Numbered from the stretch's first letter, positions 29,600-39,700 are shown. The stretch is 64,000 nt of DNA from Chitinophaga pinensis (GCA_902167325.1 LR632930.1:1984001-2048000); one strand, 5' to 3'. Made by a program: numbers and translations. Notes: generated from the sequence alone by a model not told the origin.

Positions 29600-30160
29600 T
29601 CACATACGGGGGCGCCAGGGCAGTTCTTCTACCTGGAGCTGGTGCCCTACATACCGCGCCAGCACAAAGAGGTAATCGCTCAACCGGTTCAGGTATTGCA
29701 GCACGAGGGCTTCCACGGGCTGGCCTTCGTCCTGCAGGGCTACACACAGCCGCTCGGCTCTCCTGCAAACACAACGGGCGATATGGCAGTGGGAAACTGC
29801 TACGTGCCCGCCGGGCAGTATGAAGTGTTTCATTTCAGGAAGGATCTCGTCCATTTTATCCATCGCATCTTCCAGCATTTTTACATCTTCTTCGTGGAGG
29901 TCCGGTCGTTTCATTTTAGATTCCTTCTCCGGATCGGTAGCCAGTGAGGCACCGATGGTAAACAGCCGGTCCTGCGACTCACGGAGCATGGCCCGTACGC
30001 CGGGGTCAGTCATATGGTCGTTCACCAGTCCTATCCATGAATTGAGTTCATCTACCGTTCCGTAAGTTTCTATGCGGAGGTGGCCTTTGGAGACTTTAGT
30101 GCCTCCGATGAGGGATGTTTTACCCTTGTCGCCGGTTTTGGTATATATTCTGAATGCCAT
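29600..30160 (-). CDS. Cob(I)alamin adenosyltransferase, PduO type
   Basis: 186 residues. The N-terminal ATP-binding motif [20 protein letters not shown] and the following [16 protein letters not shown] are hallmarks of PduO/CobO2-type enzymes, as is [26 protein letters not shown] (helix with the corrinoid-side residues). The enzyme transfers the 5-deoxyadenosyl group from ATP to reduced cobalamin, giving adenosylcobalamin in the cytoplasm. No cobalamin-dependent enzyme lies nearby, so it is probably a general salvage function. Its stop lies 60 bases from the tyrS start. Confidence 0.92.
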   Translation of the reverse strand: MAFRIYTKTGDKGKTSLIGGTKVSKGHLRIETYGTVDELNSWIGLVNDHMTDPGVRAMLRESQDRLFTIGASLATDPEKESKMKRPDLHEEDVKMLEDAMDKMDEILPEMKHFILPGGHVAVSHCHIARCVCRRAERLCVALQDEGQPVEALVLQYLNRLSDYLFVLARYVGHQLQVEELPWRPRM

Positions 30161-30185
30161 TAATCAGGGTTTTGGCGAATGTACT

Positions 30186-30218
30186 AAAAAAAGCGGCCCC
30201 GGTTTTACCGGGGCCGCT
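30186..30218 (-). terminator. Terminator of the ABC ATPase-gatC transcript
   Basis: Perfect 11-bp GC-rich stem AGCGGCCCCGG (30192-30202) / CCGGGGCCGCT (30208-30218); reading leftward it is followed by a U run (30192-30186). Confidence 0.92.
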
Positions 30219-30243
30219 GTACATATCGTGCAGTTAACCGTGA

Positions 30244-30954
30244 CTATTGGGCCAGGGCTTCCCTTATTGCGTTCATTTTATCGGATTCCATGAGGCCATC
30301 GCGGAGGCGGATGATCCGGCGGGCATGTTCGGCAATATCTTCTTCGTGGGTAACCAGTACTACAGTATTACCACCGGCATGGATCTTCCCGAAAATATCC
30401 ATGATCTCAATGGAAGTTTTCGTGTCGAGGTTACCGGTAGGTTCATCGGCGAGGATGAGGGAAGGGTCGTTTACCAGCGCTCTTGCGATGGCCACGCGTT
30501 GGCACTGGCCGCCGGAAAGCTCATTGGGTTTATGTTTATAGCGGTCACCGAGACCAACCTTTTCCAGCATGGCCCTGGCTTTATCTTCTCTTTCCTTTTT
30601 GCTTACTCCGGCGTAAATGAGGGGTACTGCCACATTTTCGAGAGCGCTCAGCCGGGGCATGAGATTGAATTGCTGGAATACAAACCCGATTTCCTGGTTG
30701 CGGATGCGTGCCAGTTCGTTATCCTCCATGCTGCTCACATCATGCCCGTTCAGGATATATGTGCCGCTGGTAGGCGTGTCCAGCGCGCCGAGGATGTTCA
30801 TCAGGGTCGATTTTCCGGAGCCGGAGGGGCCCATCAGCGCTACATATTCGTTTCGGTTTATGTCGATGGTTACGCCTTTCAGCACAGGCAACTCGTTTTT
30901 GCCGATGTAATAGCTTTTCCTGATTTCTTCCAGGTGGATAACGGATTGGGTCAT
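30244..30954 (-). CDS. ABC transporter ATP-binding protein (LolD/MacB type)
   Basis: 236 residues. Walker [10 protein letters not shown] (about 42-50), Q-loop [18 protein letters not shown], signature LSGGQ (about 146), Walker [13 protein letters not shown], switch H in VTHEED. The pattern PRLSALENV is typical of the LolD/MacB/FtsE group that powers export or lipoprotein release rather than nutrient import. The matching permease (FtsX/MacB type) is not next to it, so its partner is encoded elsewhere. Only one base separates it from gatC upstream, hence a two-gene operon. Confidence 0.93.
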   Translation of the reverse strand: MTQSVIHLEEIRKSYYIGKNELPVLKGVTIDINRNEYVALMGPSGSGKSTLMNILGALDTPTSGTYILNGHDVSSMEDNELARIRNQEIGFVFQQFNLMPRLSALENVAVPLIYAGVSKKEREDKARAMLEKVGLGDRYKHKPNELSGGQCQRVAIARALVNDPSLILADEPTGNLDTKTSIEIMDIFGKIHAGGNTVVLVTHEEDIAEHARRIIRLRDGLMESDKMNAIREALAQ

Positions 30955-30955
30955 A

Positions 30956-31246
30956 TTATTTCTTGATTACTTTGGGAACGCTGAAATATTCGTCGGTATG
31001 GACGGGTGCGTTGCGAAGGGCTTCTTCCCGGGAAATGCCGGGTATTACTGCGTCTTCACGGAAAACATTGGCGTCGCGGGTCATATGCAGCAATGGTTTC
31101 ACATCGGTCGTGTCCAGTTCGTTCAGTTTCTCCACAAAGGTGATCATCCGCTGGAGGTCCAGGCGGATTTCCTCCCCTTCTTCCTGGCCGATCTTCAGCC
31201 TTGACAGGGTTGCCAGCTGCTGTATCAGCGCGTCATTCACTTCCAT
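30956..31246 (-). CDS. gatC: Asp-tRNA(Asn)/Glu-tRNA(Gln) amidotransferase subunit C
   Basis: 96 residues, the usual size. N-terminal [42 protein letters not shown] and the later [17 protein letters not shown] match GatC throughout. GatC stabilizes GatA and GatB in the complex that amidates mischarged Gln- or Asn-tRNA. gatA and gatB are not in the window, a common arrangement in Bacteroidota. A -7-like TATTTTTG (minus strand, 31321-31314) lies about 70 bases upstream. Confidence 0.93.
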   Translation of the reverse strand: MEVNDALIQQLATLSRLKIGQEEGEEIRLDLQRMITFVEKLNELDTTDVKPLLHMTRDANVFREDAVIPGISREEALRNAPVHTDEYFSVPKVIKK

Positions 31247-31394
31247 GAGTTTAAATTAACGTTTTAAAGCTAATAAATTGTATTCATATAACCGATAAAT
31301 GTGATCGGTCTGGCAAAAATAGGGATAATTGGGCGGGATATGGATGTATCCTTTCCCAAAAGCCTTGTTAAAATTTCTTATTTTGCGGCCCGAT

Positions 31395-32399
31395 ATGGCT
31401 AAGGAAAAAGAAATCGTAGTGAGCGGTATCCGCTCTACCGGCATTTTGCACCTGGGTAACTATTTTGGTGCCATCCGTAATTACATACGGATGCAGGAAG
31501 AATTCAATTGTTATTTTTTCGTGGCTGACTGGCATGCGCTTACCACGCATCCTGATCCGAAAAGCCTCCGGGGCAACGTGTACCGGGTGCTGGCAGAAAA
31601 CATTGCTTCCGGCCTTGATCCTGAAAAAGTAACGCTTTACGTGCAGAGCGATATCCCGGAGATCGCGGAGCTATACCTGCTGCTGAATATGATGGCTTAT
31701 AAGGGAGAACTGGAGAAAGTACCCACCTTTAAGGATAAAGTACGCCAGAACCCCGATAACGTGAATGCCGGGCTGCTGACCTATCCTGTTCTCATGTCTG
31801 CCGATATTCTTATCCACCGCGCGGTAAAAGTACCTGTGGGGAAAGATCAGGAGCAGCATCTGGAAATGAGCCGGAACTTCGCACAGCGCTTCAATAACCG
31901 CTACGGTGAGCTTTTCCCGGAACCTTATCCTTTTAACTACGGAGATGAGCTGGTACGCATCATGAGCCTCGACGGAAACGGGAAGATGAGCAAGAGCGAG
32001 AACGAAAATTCCACGCTTTACCTCAACGACAGCGATGATGCCATCCGTAACAAGTTAAAAAAGGCGAAGACGGATAGTGGTCCGCAGGAACCCAATTCCG
32101 CGAAACCCGACTATATCGCGAATCTTTTCACCCTCATGCAGCTTGTATCTTCGCCCGATACCCTTCAGGCATTCGAAGATGCCTATAACGGGTGCAGTAT
32201 CCGTTATGGTGATATGAAAAAGCAGCTGGCGGAAGATATGGTGAATTTCATCAGGCCGATCCGCGAAAAGGCGGAGGCTATCCAGCAAGATCATGCCTAC
32301 CTGCACCGCATCATGCGCCAGGGGGCCGAAAAAGCCCGTGAATCTGCAGCAGCTACTCTCAGAGAAGCGCGCAACCTGATGGGCATCAACTTCTATTGA
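31395..32399 (+). CDS. trpS: Tryptophan--tRNA ligase
   Basis: 334 residues from the ATG at 31395 (MAKEKEIVVSGIRS), the normal length. A frame from 31329 adds 22 residues that no family member has. Class I motifs: LHLGNYFGA (HIGH-like) near residue 18-26; KMSKS exactly, in LDGNGKMSKSENE; VPVGKDQEQHLEMSRNFAQRFN binds ATP and tRNA. Cytoplasmic; charges tRNA-Trp. The gap upstream is shared with the divergent gatC. Confidence 0.97.
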   Translation: MAKEKEIVVSGIRSTGILHLGNYFGAIRNYIRMQEEFNCYFFVADWHALTTHPDPKSLRGNVYRVLAENIASGLDPEKVTLYVQSDIPEIAELYLLLNMMAYKGELEKVPTFKDKVRQNPDNVNAGLLTYPVLMSADILIHRAVKVPVGKDQEQHLEMSRNFAQRFNNRYGELFPEPYPFNYGDELVRIMSLDGNGKMSKSENENSTLYLNDSDDAIRNKLKKAKTDSGPQEPNSAKPDYIANLFTLMQLVSSPDTLQAFEDAYNGCSIRYGDMKKQLAEDMVNFIRPIREKAEAIQQDHAYLHRIMRQGAEKARESAAATLREARNLMGINFY

Positions 32400-32429
32400 T
32401 ACTTAACTTGTTGAATCATACCCCACTGC

Positions 32430-33062
32430 ATGGCAAAGAATAAAGTCAAACATATAGCGGTAGCCGGTAATATCGGTGCCGGGAAAACCACCCTCACGGA
32501 AATGTTGTCTAAGCACTATAAGTGGGTGCCCCAGTTCGAGGATGTGGAGCATAATCCGTACCTGACCGACTTTTATGACGATATGCCCCGCTGGTCGTTC
32601 AACCTGCAGGTGTATTTCCTCCACAGCCGCCTCAAGCAGCTGGTAGATATACAGCATGGCAAAGACACGGTGATTCAGGACCGCACCATTTATGAAGATG
32701 CGCACATCTTCGCACCCAACCTCTACGAAATGGGGCTGATGACAAAGCGCGACTTCGACAACTATTTCAATTTTTTTGAAACGCTGAAGTCGATGGTGAA
32801 ACCGCCGGACCTGCTGATTTACCTGCAGGCATCCGTACCAACGCTGGTAGCGCAGATTCAGAAACGCGGGCGGGAATATGAAGAAAACATCCGCCTCGAT
32901 TACCTGAAACGGCTCAACGAATATTATAACAGCTGGATCGATAAGTATAAAGATGGTCCGCTCCTGATCATTGATGTTGACAAGAATAAATTTCCGGAAA
33001 ACGAAGAACATCTCGGAGAAATTATTTCTCGCGTAGATTCGCAACTGTACGGGCTTTTCTAG
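32430..33062 (+). CDS. Deoxynucleoside kinase
   Basis: 210 residues of the dNK/deoxyguanosine-deoxyadenosine kinase family. P-loop GNIGAGKTT (about 12-20), EDVEHNPYLTDFYDD (substrate-binding Glu), DRTIYEDAHIFA (ERS/DRT catalytic-Arg motif, near 86) and a LID-like R-x-R segment RGREYEENIRLDYL. It phosphorylates deoxynucleosides to monophosphates in salvage. It starts 30 bases after trpS on the same strand. Which base is preferred cannot be read off; Bacteroidota homologues usually take purine deoxynucleosides. Confidence 0.9.
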   Translation: MAKNKVKHIAVAGNIGAGKTTLTEMLSKHYKWVPQFEDVEHNPYLTDFYDDMPRWSFNLQVYFLHSRLKQLVDIQHGKDTVIQDRTIYEDAHIFAPNLYEMGLMTKRDFDNYFNFFETLKSMVKPPDLLIYLQASVPTLVAQIQKRGREYEENIRLDYLKRLNEYYNSWIDKYKDGPLLIIDVDKNKFPENEEHLGEIISRVDSQLYGLF

Positions 33063-33100
33063 GATTTTTCTATACAATTTTTATCTCCGGATAACGGCTA

Positions 33101-33128
33101 ATCTCCGTTTTTCGGAGATATTTTTTTT
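33101..33128 (+). terminator. Terminator after the deoxynucleoside kinase
   Basis: ATCTCCG (33101-33107) pairs with CGGAGAT (33113-33119), followed by A and eight T. The T run also carries the -33 element of the next promoter. Confidence 0.88.
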
Positions 33129-33157
33129 GGTGCATATCTGCAAGGTCTTTAGTTTTG
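33126..33157 (+). promoter_or_regulatory. Promoter of the hypothetical gene at 33187
   Basis: TTTG (33126-33129), 20-base spacer, TAGTTTTG (33150-33157): exact consensus. The -33 element is formed by the end of the upstream terminator's T tract. Leader about 24 bases. Confidence 0.8.
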
Positions 33158-33186
33158 AATTATTGTTTGATTGAACCTATTTTATT

Positions 33187-33900
33187 ATGACCATTGTTTG
33201 CAAGCTCACCCTCCACTGGGTGTTTCTTCAATTATTTACGATCCCTCCGTTAATGGAGGCTTTTGACAGCTGGAACGAGCCGGGCCGTTTGGCAGCGCAG
33301 CGGCATATTGCAGCCGGTGTTTACACGGAAAAAAGATTTATGATCCATGAATGGAACATACATGCATTATCTGCAGCTTTCCCTGTAGGTAGTGGTATTG
33401 CGGGATTACATGTTTTGCAGGAGGGGATAAGCCCGTACGTGCAAACACATGCTAACCTGTTGTATGGCTTGCGGCTGGGGAAATCGCTGCTGATGGCAGG
33501 AGGCCTGGGGTATGGCAAAGGGAAACCGGAAGCAATGGTGGGTACTGTCTGGGAAACCGGGAAGCACTGCAGTCTGGGACTTCAGCTGAGGATGGGAGGA
33601 GCCGGGTTGGGCTATGGCGGCGCTTCATTGACTTTTCAGCTTGGGCTGCCTGCAGAGTTAGAACTGGCCGCCGGGAAGGAAGCGGGGCAACCGTTAACAG
33701 GCAGACTGCAGCTCAGGTACCGGCCCGTAGACCGATTTCTGCTTTTAGGAGGGTATGCTACAGGCCCATTATTTCCCTTCTTCGGTGCAGGCTGGGGAAT
33801 GGGAAAATGGGATATTGGCGTGGTGGGGAGATGGCATCCCTATCTGGGAATCAGCCCGGGGGTAATGGTTGGTTGGAAAGACAGGAAAACTGATAAGTAG
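33187..33900 (+). CDS. Hypothetical protein, probable small outer-membrane beta-barrel
   Basis: 237 residues. I recognise no family. The sequence has alternating glycine-rich and aromatic strands (for example LLYGLRLGKSLLMAGGLGYGKG and SLGLQLRMGGAGLGYGGASL) typical of small outer-membrane barrels. The N-terminus (about 1-25) is hydrophobic but a weak signal peptide. It has its own consensus promoter. The next gene, 223 bases on, encodes a much larger protein with helix-hairpin-helix repeats and a similar barrel-like body, so the two probably work together. Confidence 0.55.
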   Translation: MTIVCKLTLHWVFLQLFTIPPLMEAFDSWNEPGRLAAQRHIAAGVYTEKRFMIHEWNIHALSAAFPVGSGIAGLHVLQEGISPYVQTHANLLYGLRLGKSLLMAGGLGYGKGKPEAMVGTVWETGKHCSLGLQLRMGGAGLGYGGASLTFQLGLPAELELAAGKEAGQPLTGRLQLRYRPVDRFLLLGGYATGPLFPFFGAGWGMGKWDIGVVGRWHPYLGISPGVMVGWKDRKTDK

Positions 33901-34123
33901 CATTAAATAGGCGCAAATGCCGATGGGTAGTTATGTTAGAAAGGGAGTTGATAAGAAGAAGTTCCAAAGAGAACCGGCCGTACTAAGATTTTTGATAAAC
34001 ATAAACGTACTGTCAGAAAGCTGCAAATCCGTCTGCGGCAGATAGGTGTTTGACTGAAGTTAATGGCATAGCTGGCAATTGCGGATTTTAAGAACCGTTG
34101 ACTGTTCATCTTAGTTGAAAGAA

Positions 34124-36223
34124 ATGAAGCAGTTCAATAGAAGGAATTATGCATGGCCAGCTGGTGAAGTGTGGAAGGATTTATCTGCAATGGTATGCTG
34201 CTGCCTGCTGGTATGTTGGGCCAACCCGGCATACGCATTTCAGGAAGAAGAAAAGCATATGGCGGAAACGCAGGAGCAGCTGGCAGAACAAGACCCCGGG
34301 AGCCTCCGTGAGAACGATGAACAATGGAGCCTGCTGCAGAAATACCTGCGCCGTCCGCTGGACCTTAACAAGGCATCGGCAGAGGATTTACAGGAATTGG
34401 GATTGTTATTGCCCGGACAGATATTTCAATTGCTGGAGCACCGGAGAACACTCGGCCCTTTAGTGGCTATATATGAGTTGCAGGTGATAAAAGGTTTTGA
34501 CCTGATCACCATCCGGAAGTTGCTGCCATATGTGACTGCCGGTGATCCTTTCCGACTGCATGTTCCATTTCGCAGCTATTGGACCGATGGAACGCATATG
34601 CTTCAACTGAGATTTACTAGAACATGGGATGGCCCCGGAGCGACGCCTTTCCCGGTTGCAGAGAAAGCACCAGCATATGCCGGCGGCCCCGAGAAGTTAT
34701 TGTTGCGATACCGCTATCAAATGGGGCGATATGCGGGATGGGGATTAGTGCTGGAGAAAGATGCCGGTGAGTCTTATCTGCGTAAAAAAGGAAGTTCCAT
34801 CCCCGATCATATTGGTTTTCACTGGGTACTACGGCGACCGGGTTTACTGAAAACGCTGGTGCTTGGAGATTACACGATCAATATGGGGCAGGGGTTAATT
34901 CAATGGCATGGAATGGCCCCGGGAAAAAGCTCGTCAGTAATGTTCTTTAAACGGGAAGGAGAATCGCTTCGTCCATATGCCGGAGCAGGGGAGTATTACT
35001 TTTACCGCGGAGCAGCAACTACCCTGGCATTTCGAAAATGGGAGGTTACAGCATGGCTTTCCGTTCGTGCGCTCGATGGCAGGGTACGCCCTGTGGCAGG
35101 AACCGATTTTGATTCGGCAGGTTCATTAATGACGGGAGGTTATCATCGCACTGTTGCTGAACAGGAAGCCCGGGGCAACATCATGCAACAAACTGCCGGT
35201 GCCATGCTGAAACTGCGTTTGAAGACAGGGCATGTGGGATTGAATGTACAAGGGCAGAAGTTTTCGGTACCGCTGCGCCCGGAAGATGAACTGTACAATC
35301 GGTTTCGCTTCCGTGGATCCCAATTACATGAATATAGTTTTGATCACGCGTTTACCTGGAAGAATGTACACTTTTTCGGAGAAGTAGCATATAGCGGATC
35401 AGCTAGCCGGGCAGCCGTACTGGGAGGACTGGCGGCTTTGTCGCCCGTATTGGATGCGGGTATGGTTTGGAGGAAAGGGCAGCCGGGTTTTGCGGGATTG
35501 TATGGTGCGCCTTTCGGAGTAACGGGCAATGCGGGAAACGAAGAAGGGTGTTATGGAGCAATGCAATGGAAGGTCCGGAGTAACTGGGTGATATCTGGTT
35601 ATGTGGATATGTTTCGATTTCCCTGGTTGCGGTATCGTGTTGGCAGCCCGTCTGCCGGTACTGATGCGCTGCTAACGGTACAATGGAATCCCGAGCGCCA
35701 TGCTATGATACAATGGAGTTACAGGTTTGTGGAGCAAGCGCAGGATATGCTGCCTGATGGTTACCGTGAGATGCAGACATTGATGCAGGCGAAACATCAG
35801 ATCCAGTTGCGGGCAGAATTTCCTTTGTCGCCGGGTGTTACCTGGAAGGTGAGGGTACAGGCTCAGCAGATAGCAGGCGCATCCTGCTGGATGGCGCTGC
35901 AGCAATGGAAATGGAAATACGGGAAATGGAAGGGCGTGTTTGCACATGCCTGGTACAGCGGATCTCCCGGACAGGCGATGTATCTGTCTGGTCAGGGGTT
36001 TGCCGGTGACGGAACGGTGAGCCGGTTTAGTGGTACGGGATGGTACGGGCGGTTCCAGGCACAGCGGAAATTTGGTGAACGCTGGAGCTTATGGGGCAGC
36101 TGGCAATATGCACTATCAAAAGAACAACCCCAAACACTGGATGAATGGAGGAAAGAAACAACTCCTGAGTGCCGAAGTACCCTACAGCTACAGGTGCAAT
36201 ACGATTGGGGAAAGGAGAAATGA
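34124..36223 (+). CDS. Helix-hairpin-helix (ComEA-like) protein with a large beta-rich body
   Basis: 699 residues from the ATG at 34124; the open frame includes a TTG at 34115. Signal peptide about 1-40 (long n-region, then VCCCLLVCWANPAYAFQ). Residues about 75-140 hold two HhH motifs, beginning DLNKASAEDLQELGLLLPGQ and LVAIYELQVIKGFDLITI, as in ComEA DNA receptors. The remaining 550 residues are rich in alternating aromatic/glycine strands resembling an outer-membrane barrel (for example LVLGDYTINMGQGL). ComEA-family proteins bind DNA in natural uptake, but a fusion to a barrel is a different architecture; the function is open. The gap 33901-34123 shows no gene and no clear promoter. Confidence 0.7.
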   Translation: MKQFNRRNYAWPAGEVWKDLSAMVCCCLLVCWANPAYAFQEEEKHMAETQEQLAEQDPGSLRENDEQWSLLQKYLRRPLDLNKASAEDLQELGLLLPGQIFQLLEHRRTLGPLVAIYELQVIKGFDLITIRKLLPYVTAGDPFRLHVPFRSYWTDGTHMLQLRFTRTWDGPGATPFPVAEKAPAYAGGPEKLLLRYRYQMGRYAGWGLVLEKDAGESYLRKKGSSIPDHIGFHWVLRRPGLLKTLVLGDYTINMGQGLIQWHGMAPGKSSSVMFFKREGESLRPYAGAGEYYFYRGAATTLAFRKWEVTAWLSVRALDGRVRPVAGTDFDSAGSLMTGGYHRTVAEQEARGNIMQQTAGAMLKLRLKTGHVGLNVQGQKFSVPLRPEDELYNRFRFRGSQLHEYSFDHAFTWKNVHFFGEVAYSGSASRAAVLGGLAALSPVLDAGMVWRKGQPGFAGLYGAPFGVTGNAGNEEGCYGAMQWKVRSNWVISGYVDMFRFPWLRYRVGSPSAGTDALLTVQWNPERHAMIQWSYRFVEQAQDMLPDGYREMQTLMQAKHQIQLRAEFPLSPGVTWKVRVQAQQIAGASCWMALQQWKWKYGKWKGVFAHAWYSGSPGQAMYLSGQGFAGDGTVSRFSGTGWYGRFQAQRKFGERWSLWGSWQYALSKEQPQTLDEWRKETTPECRSTLQLQVQYDWGKEK

Positions 36224-36240
36224 GAAATGAGAAATGAGAA
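36215..36240 (+). repeat. Heptanucleotide tandem repeat
   Basis: GAGAAAT three times plus GAGAA, spanning the stop codon (TGA at 36221-36223) of the helix-hairpin-helix gene. The stop lies inside the second unit, so changing copy number downstream would not alter the protein. Confidence 0.85.
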
Positions 36241-36390
36241 CACCTCCTGCCACTCATCCTGAAAACCGGGCTGTCAGGAAAGGTACCCTCTGATATCTCT
36301 CAGCGCTCCGGGCAACTTATTTGTCTATCCCTTGTTATTTATGTGAACTTCATCCCCCAATTACTAGGCGATTGCAGTATTAGAATGTAT

Positions 36391-36500
36391 CTTGCATCGC
36401 TTGTTAATGCAAGTAAAGCCTTAAACTCATTGATGATTTAGATTTTGATTGACACCAACTGATCATCAATCCGCCGGTTTCTTCGGAAACCGGCTTTTTT
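36391..36500 (+). ncRNA. Possible structured small RNA ending in a strong terminator
   Basis: Three hairpins follow one another in the gap 36224-36715: CTTGCAT (36391-36397) / ATGCAAG (36407-36413); ATTGATGAT (36429-36437) / ATCATCAAT (36462-36470); and a terminator GCCGGTTTC (36473-36481), UUCG loop, GAAACCGGC, then six T. No protein frame is credible here. Alternatively the terminator may serve the upstream gene, which stops 250 bases earlier. I see no consensus promoter at the right place. Confidence 0.35.
36473..36500 (+). terminator. Intrinsic terminator with UUCG tetraloop
   Basis: 9-bp stem closing a TTCG tetraloop, followed by TTTTTT. Terminates either a small RNA or the helix-hairpin-helix gene's transcript. 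Confidence 0.95.
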
Positions 36501-36570
36501 GTTCCCCTAACACGAAAAATCTCTTCTTTTTCAATCACTTTTAAGCCTATCAAGAAAAGTTTAGTCCCAT

Positions 36571-36583
36571 ATTGATCATCAAT
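36571..36583. promoter_or_regulatory. Palindrome ATTGAT-C-ATCAAT upstream of the second susC
   Basis: 13 bases with 6-bp arms, about 75 bases before the susC promoter. The half TGATCATCAAT also occurs at 36460-36470, and its reverse ATTGATGA at 36429-36436. Repeated sites may bind a regulator of the susCD locus. Confidence 0.35.
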
Positions 36584-36658
36584 AACTTATCTAGTATTTA
36601 CCGCACATCCGCTGCAGTAGGGTGTTAATAACGCTTAACAAAGGTTTAACTTAAAATT

Positions 36659-36688
36659 TTTGCGGATTCAAAAAACTACCTACATTGC
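36659..36688 (+). promoter_or_regulatory. Probable promoter of the second susC
   Basis: TTTG (36659-36662), 18-base spacer, TACATTGC (36681-36688), one T short of the TAnnTTTG consensus. Leader of about 20 bases before the ATG at 36716. Confidence 0.5.
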
Positions 36689-36715
36689 GGTAGTCAACCA
36701 AAATCTAAATCATCT

Positions 36716-39700
36716 ATGAAAAAGGCTCTACTTTTTCTCACCATACTCATGGTGAGCGGGAGCCTGGCTTATGCCCAATTACGCCAGGTCACCGGTAAGG
36801 TTACAGGAGAAGACGGTTCTCCCATACCTTACGCCTCCATCCAGATCAAGGGAACCACAAAAGGAACCACTGCTGATCAAAACGGGAATTACAAAATTCA
36901 GGTCTCAGAAAAGGATGTACTACTCATACGAAGCGTAGGTTACAATACGCTCGAAAAGGCAGTAGGAACTTCCTCATCCCTGCCTGTCGTACTCATGCTG
37001 GATTCACGCAGTCTCCAGGAAGTCGTAATCACTACGGCAATGGGTATCCAGCGGCAGGCGAAATCTGTTGGCTATTCCGTCGGGAAGGTGAAAAGCGCCG
37101 ACCTGGTAACGGCAAAAGCTACCACGGTAGCCTCGTCGCTCGTAGCTAAAGTGTCAGGCCTGCAGGTGAACACGGTTAACAACTCGGCTAACCCCAGCAC
37201 CCGCATCATTCTCCGCGGTAACCGCTCCATCACGGGTGAGAACCAGGCACTGATCGTACTCGATGGTGTGGAGATCCCCGGCAGCCAGTTCAACACCATC
37301 AACCCTGAAGATGTGGAAGATGTGAACATCCTGAAAGGGGCCAACGCTTCGGCACTTTACGGTGCCCGCGCCTCCAACGGTGCTATCATCATCACCACCA
37401 AAAAAGCCCAGAAAGGCCGGCCTGTAGTCCAGCTTGCTAACTCCACCCAATTCGAGGAAATATCTTTCTTCCCCGCCCTGCAGGACAAATTCGGCACCGG
37501 CTCCACCAAATCCCCCATCCCCGTTTATAACGCCTACGAAAACCAACAGTATGGCCCTGCTTACGATGGCTCCGAAGTGGAAATCGGAAAAACACTGGAA
37601 GACGGATCTATTCAACGCGTGAAATATTCACCCACGCGTGACAGGTTCAACTTCTGGAACACCGGACTCACACTGCAGAACAACCTGTCCGTTGCCACTG
37701 CCGACGATAAAACTGCTTTCTTCGCTTCCATTCAGAATCAGAAAGTGAATGGCGTAGTGCCGAAGGATAAGTTTGGCAGGAACGGGGTGCGCGTGAATGC
37801 CAGCCGCGAGTTCGGTAAAGTGACCGCCAGTGCCAACATCAGCTATTCCCAGAACACCGCAGATGTGCATACCAACGCCGGCGGACTTGAGGAAAGTGTG
37901 TACTGGATGGTGATGAACACCGCCGCGCATGTGCCCCTTACCAGCTACAAGAACTGGCGGACTGATAAATTTGCCAACCCTAACGGGTACTATAACGAAT
38001 ACTACTACAACCCCTACTTCATCATCGATCAGTTCAGAACGGATGCCAAAACTGATAATCTCATTGGTAACGTTACCCTGAATTATAAACCCCTGGACTG
38101 GCTGTCGTTCCTCGGCAGGGTATCTACCTCCACGCAAAACTCTGCATCCAAAGACCGTGCAGACAAATTCACATACACGCCCTACACGGAAGAGATTTCG
38201 GGCAATAAAGTGAAGGCCGAAGTGACCAATGGATTTGTACAGGATAACTGGAGCAATTACGCGTTGAACCAATTCGATTTCATGGCTACTGTCCAGAAAA
38301 AATTCAATGATCTCGATGTGCGTGTGATGGTGGGTAACCATATCCGGCAGGAGCGGAGCAAGGTGGGGTTTGTTCGCGCCAACGCACTGGTGAACCCGGG
38401 GTTCTTCAATGTAAGCAACCGTGTGGGTGAGCTGGATGGGGATGAACGCAACTATACCGCCCGTGAGCATTCGCAGTATATGGATGCGTCGTTCGGGTAT
38501 AAAGACTTCGTATTCCTGCATGGCAGCTACCGCCTCGATCATATCTCCCGCCTTTCCAAAGTGAACCGCAACTTCGGCTACCCGAGTATCGACGTGGCAT
38601 TTGTGGCTACAGAAGCCATTCCTTTCCTGAAAGGTAAACGTGCCATGAATTACCTGAAACTGTTCCTGGGTTATACCGAAGTGGGGCAGGCAAACATCGG
38701 CCCGCACTCGCTCGACGAAGTATTTGTTCGCGGTCCCGGGTTCCCCTTTGGATCTACGGTGGGGTACACGGTGGGTAATACTCTCGTTAGCGACGACCTT
38801 CGCCCGGAAAGATTAAAGTCTAAAGAAGCGGGCCTGGAAATGGGCTTTGTGGACGGCAGGGTGAATGTACAGTTTACCTACTACGATCAGCTTTCCATCG
38901 ACCAAACCATTACTGCTGGTCTTTCCAACTCTACCGGATATGGCGGATATCTCATCAATACCGGTAAGGTGAAGAATAAGGGATATGAAATAGATCTGAA
39001 GCTGCTGGCCCTTAAAACTGCGGATTTCCGCTGGGAAATCGGGAGTAACTATGCCTTCCGTGATAACAAGGTGCTGGAGATCGGGGCCGACCTGCCTGAG
39101 CTTGCACTCTCTGACGCTTCCGGTAACGCTTATGTGGCAGCCATCCCGGGATACCCCTATCCCATGCTGAAAACTACTTCATACGAGAAACATAATGGCA
39201 AAGTGATCGTGGATGCGGAAACGGGAATGCCCAGCCGTGCTTCGGGTTACTTTATCATCGGTAATACAAACCCCAAATATGTTGTGGGTATAAATACCAG
39301 CTTCCAATGGAAAGGCCTGCGCTTTACCGCACTCGGCGAATACCGCGGCGGGTATGTAGTGTACCACGACATTGGTTCCGACCTCGACTTCACCGGCGCT
39401 TCTGCTGTTAGTGCTTCCTATAACCGCCAGCGCTTCATCTTCCCCAATTCCGTTGTTGAATCTCCTGCAGGATCCGGAAAATATATTGATAACAACAACG
39501 TGCTGGTAATGGATGGTAACTACGACTTCTGGCCGGAAAGTGCCTACCGTACTTCTATCGGGGAAAACTATGTGTCCAGCGGTGCATTCTGGAAACTGCG
39601 TGAGCTGACGCTTTCGTATGATTTACCAGCTTCAGTTTTGCGGCACCTGAAAATCGTGAAGAAAACGACGATCGGGTTCACCGGCAGGAACCTGCTAACC

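Noticed and set aside
29541..29774. N-terminal extension of tyrS by 78 codons
   Set aside because: It covers the tyrS -7 element and overlaps the adenosyltransferase gene; TyrS proteins start near MNLISEL.
36215..36240. Phase-variable repeat controlling the helix-hairpin-helix gene
   Set aside because: The stop codon falls inside the second unit, so copy-number change cannot shift the reading frame.
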